From Verrucomicrobiota bacterium (GTDB lineage: Bacteria > Verrucomicrobiota > Verrucomicrobiia > Chthoniobacterales > UBA6821), in NCBI GenBank assembly GCA_016871655.1, contig VHCR01000096.1, positions 1 through 5,906 of the forward strand: a stretch of 5,906 nucleotides of DNA, read 5' to 3'. The translations under genes and the position numbers were made by a program. The notes beneath the pieces were generated by a model. That model did no database searches and was not told the DNA's origin. It worked only from the letters and a program-made list of their open reading frames with translations. Positions 5,770-5,906 of this stretch are shown here, piece after piece (the stretch's first letter is position 1; the number at the start of each line of letters is the position of its first letter).

Positions 5770-5906
5770 ATGTGTGGAATTGTTGGATATGTTGGACCGA
5801 AGGAAGCTGTGCCGATTTTTTTAGAAGGATTAAGTCGGTTGGAGTATCGTGGCTATGATTCTGCTGGAATGGCAACAATCGAGAATGGAAAACTTTCGAT
5901 CCGAAA
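5770..5906 (+). CDS. glmS: Glutamine--fructose-6-phosphate aminotransferase, N-terminal part (cut by window end)
   Basis: The visible 45 codons begin [20 protein letters not shown] and continue [15 protein letters not shown], the unmistakable N-terminus of GlmS. Cys2, exposed after removal of the initiator Met, is the glutaminase nucleophile, and RGYDSAG is the conserved glutamine-amidotransferase type 2 motif. The enzyme makes glucosamine-6-phosphate from fructose-6-phosphate and glutamine, the entry to peptidoglycan and lipopolysaccharide amino sugars. The ATG at 5770 is fixed by the need for Cys at position 2. Only a weak AGAG (5763-5766) lies upstream. The frame remains open to the window end; the isomerase domains are outside. 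It is divergent from glgC. Confidence 0.96.
   Translation, partial: MCGIVGYVGPKEAVPIFLEGLSRLEYRGYDSAGMATIENGKLSIR

Noticed and set aside
1..5906. CRISPR arrays, tRNA or rRNA genes, riboswitches, transposase genes
   Set aside because: No regularly spaced repeats, cloverleaf, rRNA-like sequence or transposase motifs were seen; the gaps are short and accounted for by the inverted repeats and promoters.

Overview
The window looks like a chromosomal segment from a bacterium of the PVC superphylum, most likely Verrucomicrobiota. This is an inference from protein style: a secreted thioredoxin with the pattern DFTGSDWCPWC, a plant/cyanobacterial-type GlgC, and base composition leaning moderately to A+T. 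No rRNA or marker gene is present to fix the taxonomy. Signal peptides and a lipoprotein lipobox indicate a cell envelope with exported proteins. None of the seven visible gene starts has a convincing Shine-Dalgarno sequence at normal spacing.

Left part (1-2938, plus strand): four closely spaced co-directional genes, probably one transcription unit. They are the C-terminal part of a DsbD-like thiol:disulfide interchange protein (5' end outside the window), a glycosyltransferase-like protein, a single-domain polyphosphate kinase 2 (PPK2), and a small four-helix membrane protein resembling the YvlD / phage-holin-superfamily-IV family. Gaps are 9, 36 and 13 bases.

Middle (2936-4365): a roughly 150-base imperfect palindrome follows the membrane-protein stop codon. 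Next to it lies a short two-copy tandem repeat just upstream of a secreted WCPWC thioredoxin gene. That gene converges on a minus-strand lipoprotein gene of unknown function. Upstream of the lipoprotein gene is a 35-base inverted repeat (33/35 matching) around a 126-base core. It looks like a small non-autonomous (MITE-like) element or a very long hairpin, and it abuts the glgC stop codon.

Right part (4366-5906): glgC (ADP-glucose pyrophosphorylase, minus strand) and glmS (glucosamine-6-phosphate synthase, plus strand, cut off by the window edge) are divergent from a 111-base intergenic region. A recognisable promoter for glmS lies in it.

Themes: redox maintenance of extracytoplasmic cysteines (DsbD-like protein plus WCPWC thioredoxin) and reserve-polymer and sugar metabolism (PPK2 for polyphosphate, GlgC for glycogen, GlmS for amino sugars). 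No clearly new multi-gene system is visible. The most unusual signals are the two intergenic inverted-repeat structures and the tandem repeat upstream of the thioredoxin gene.
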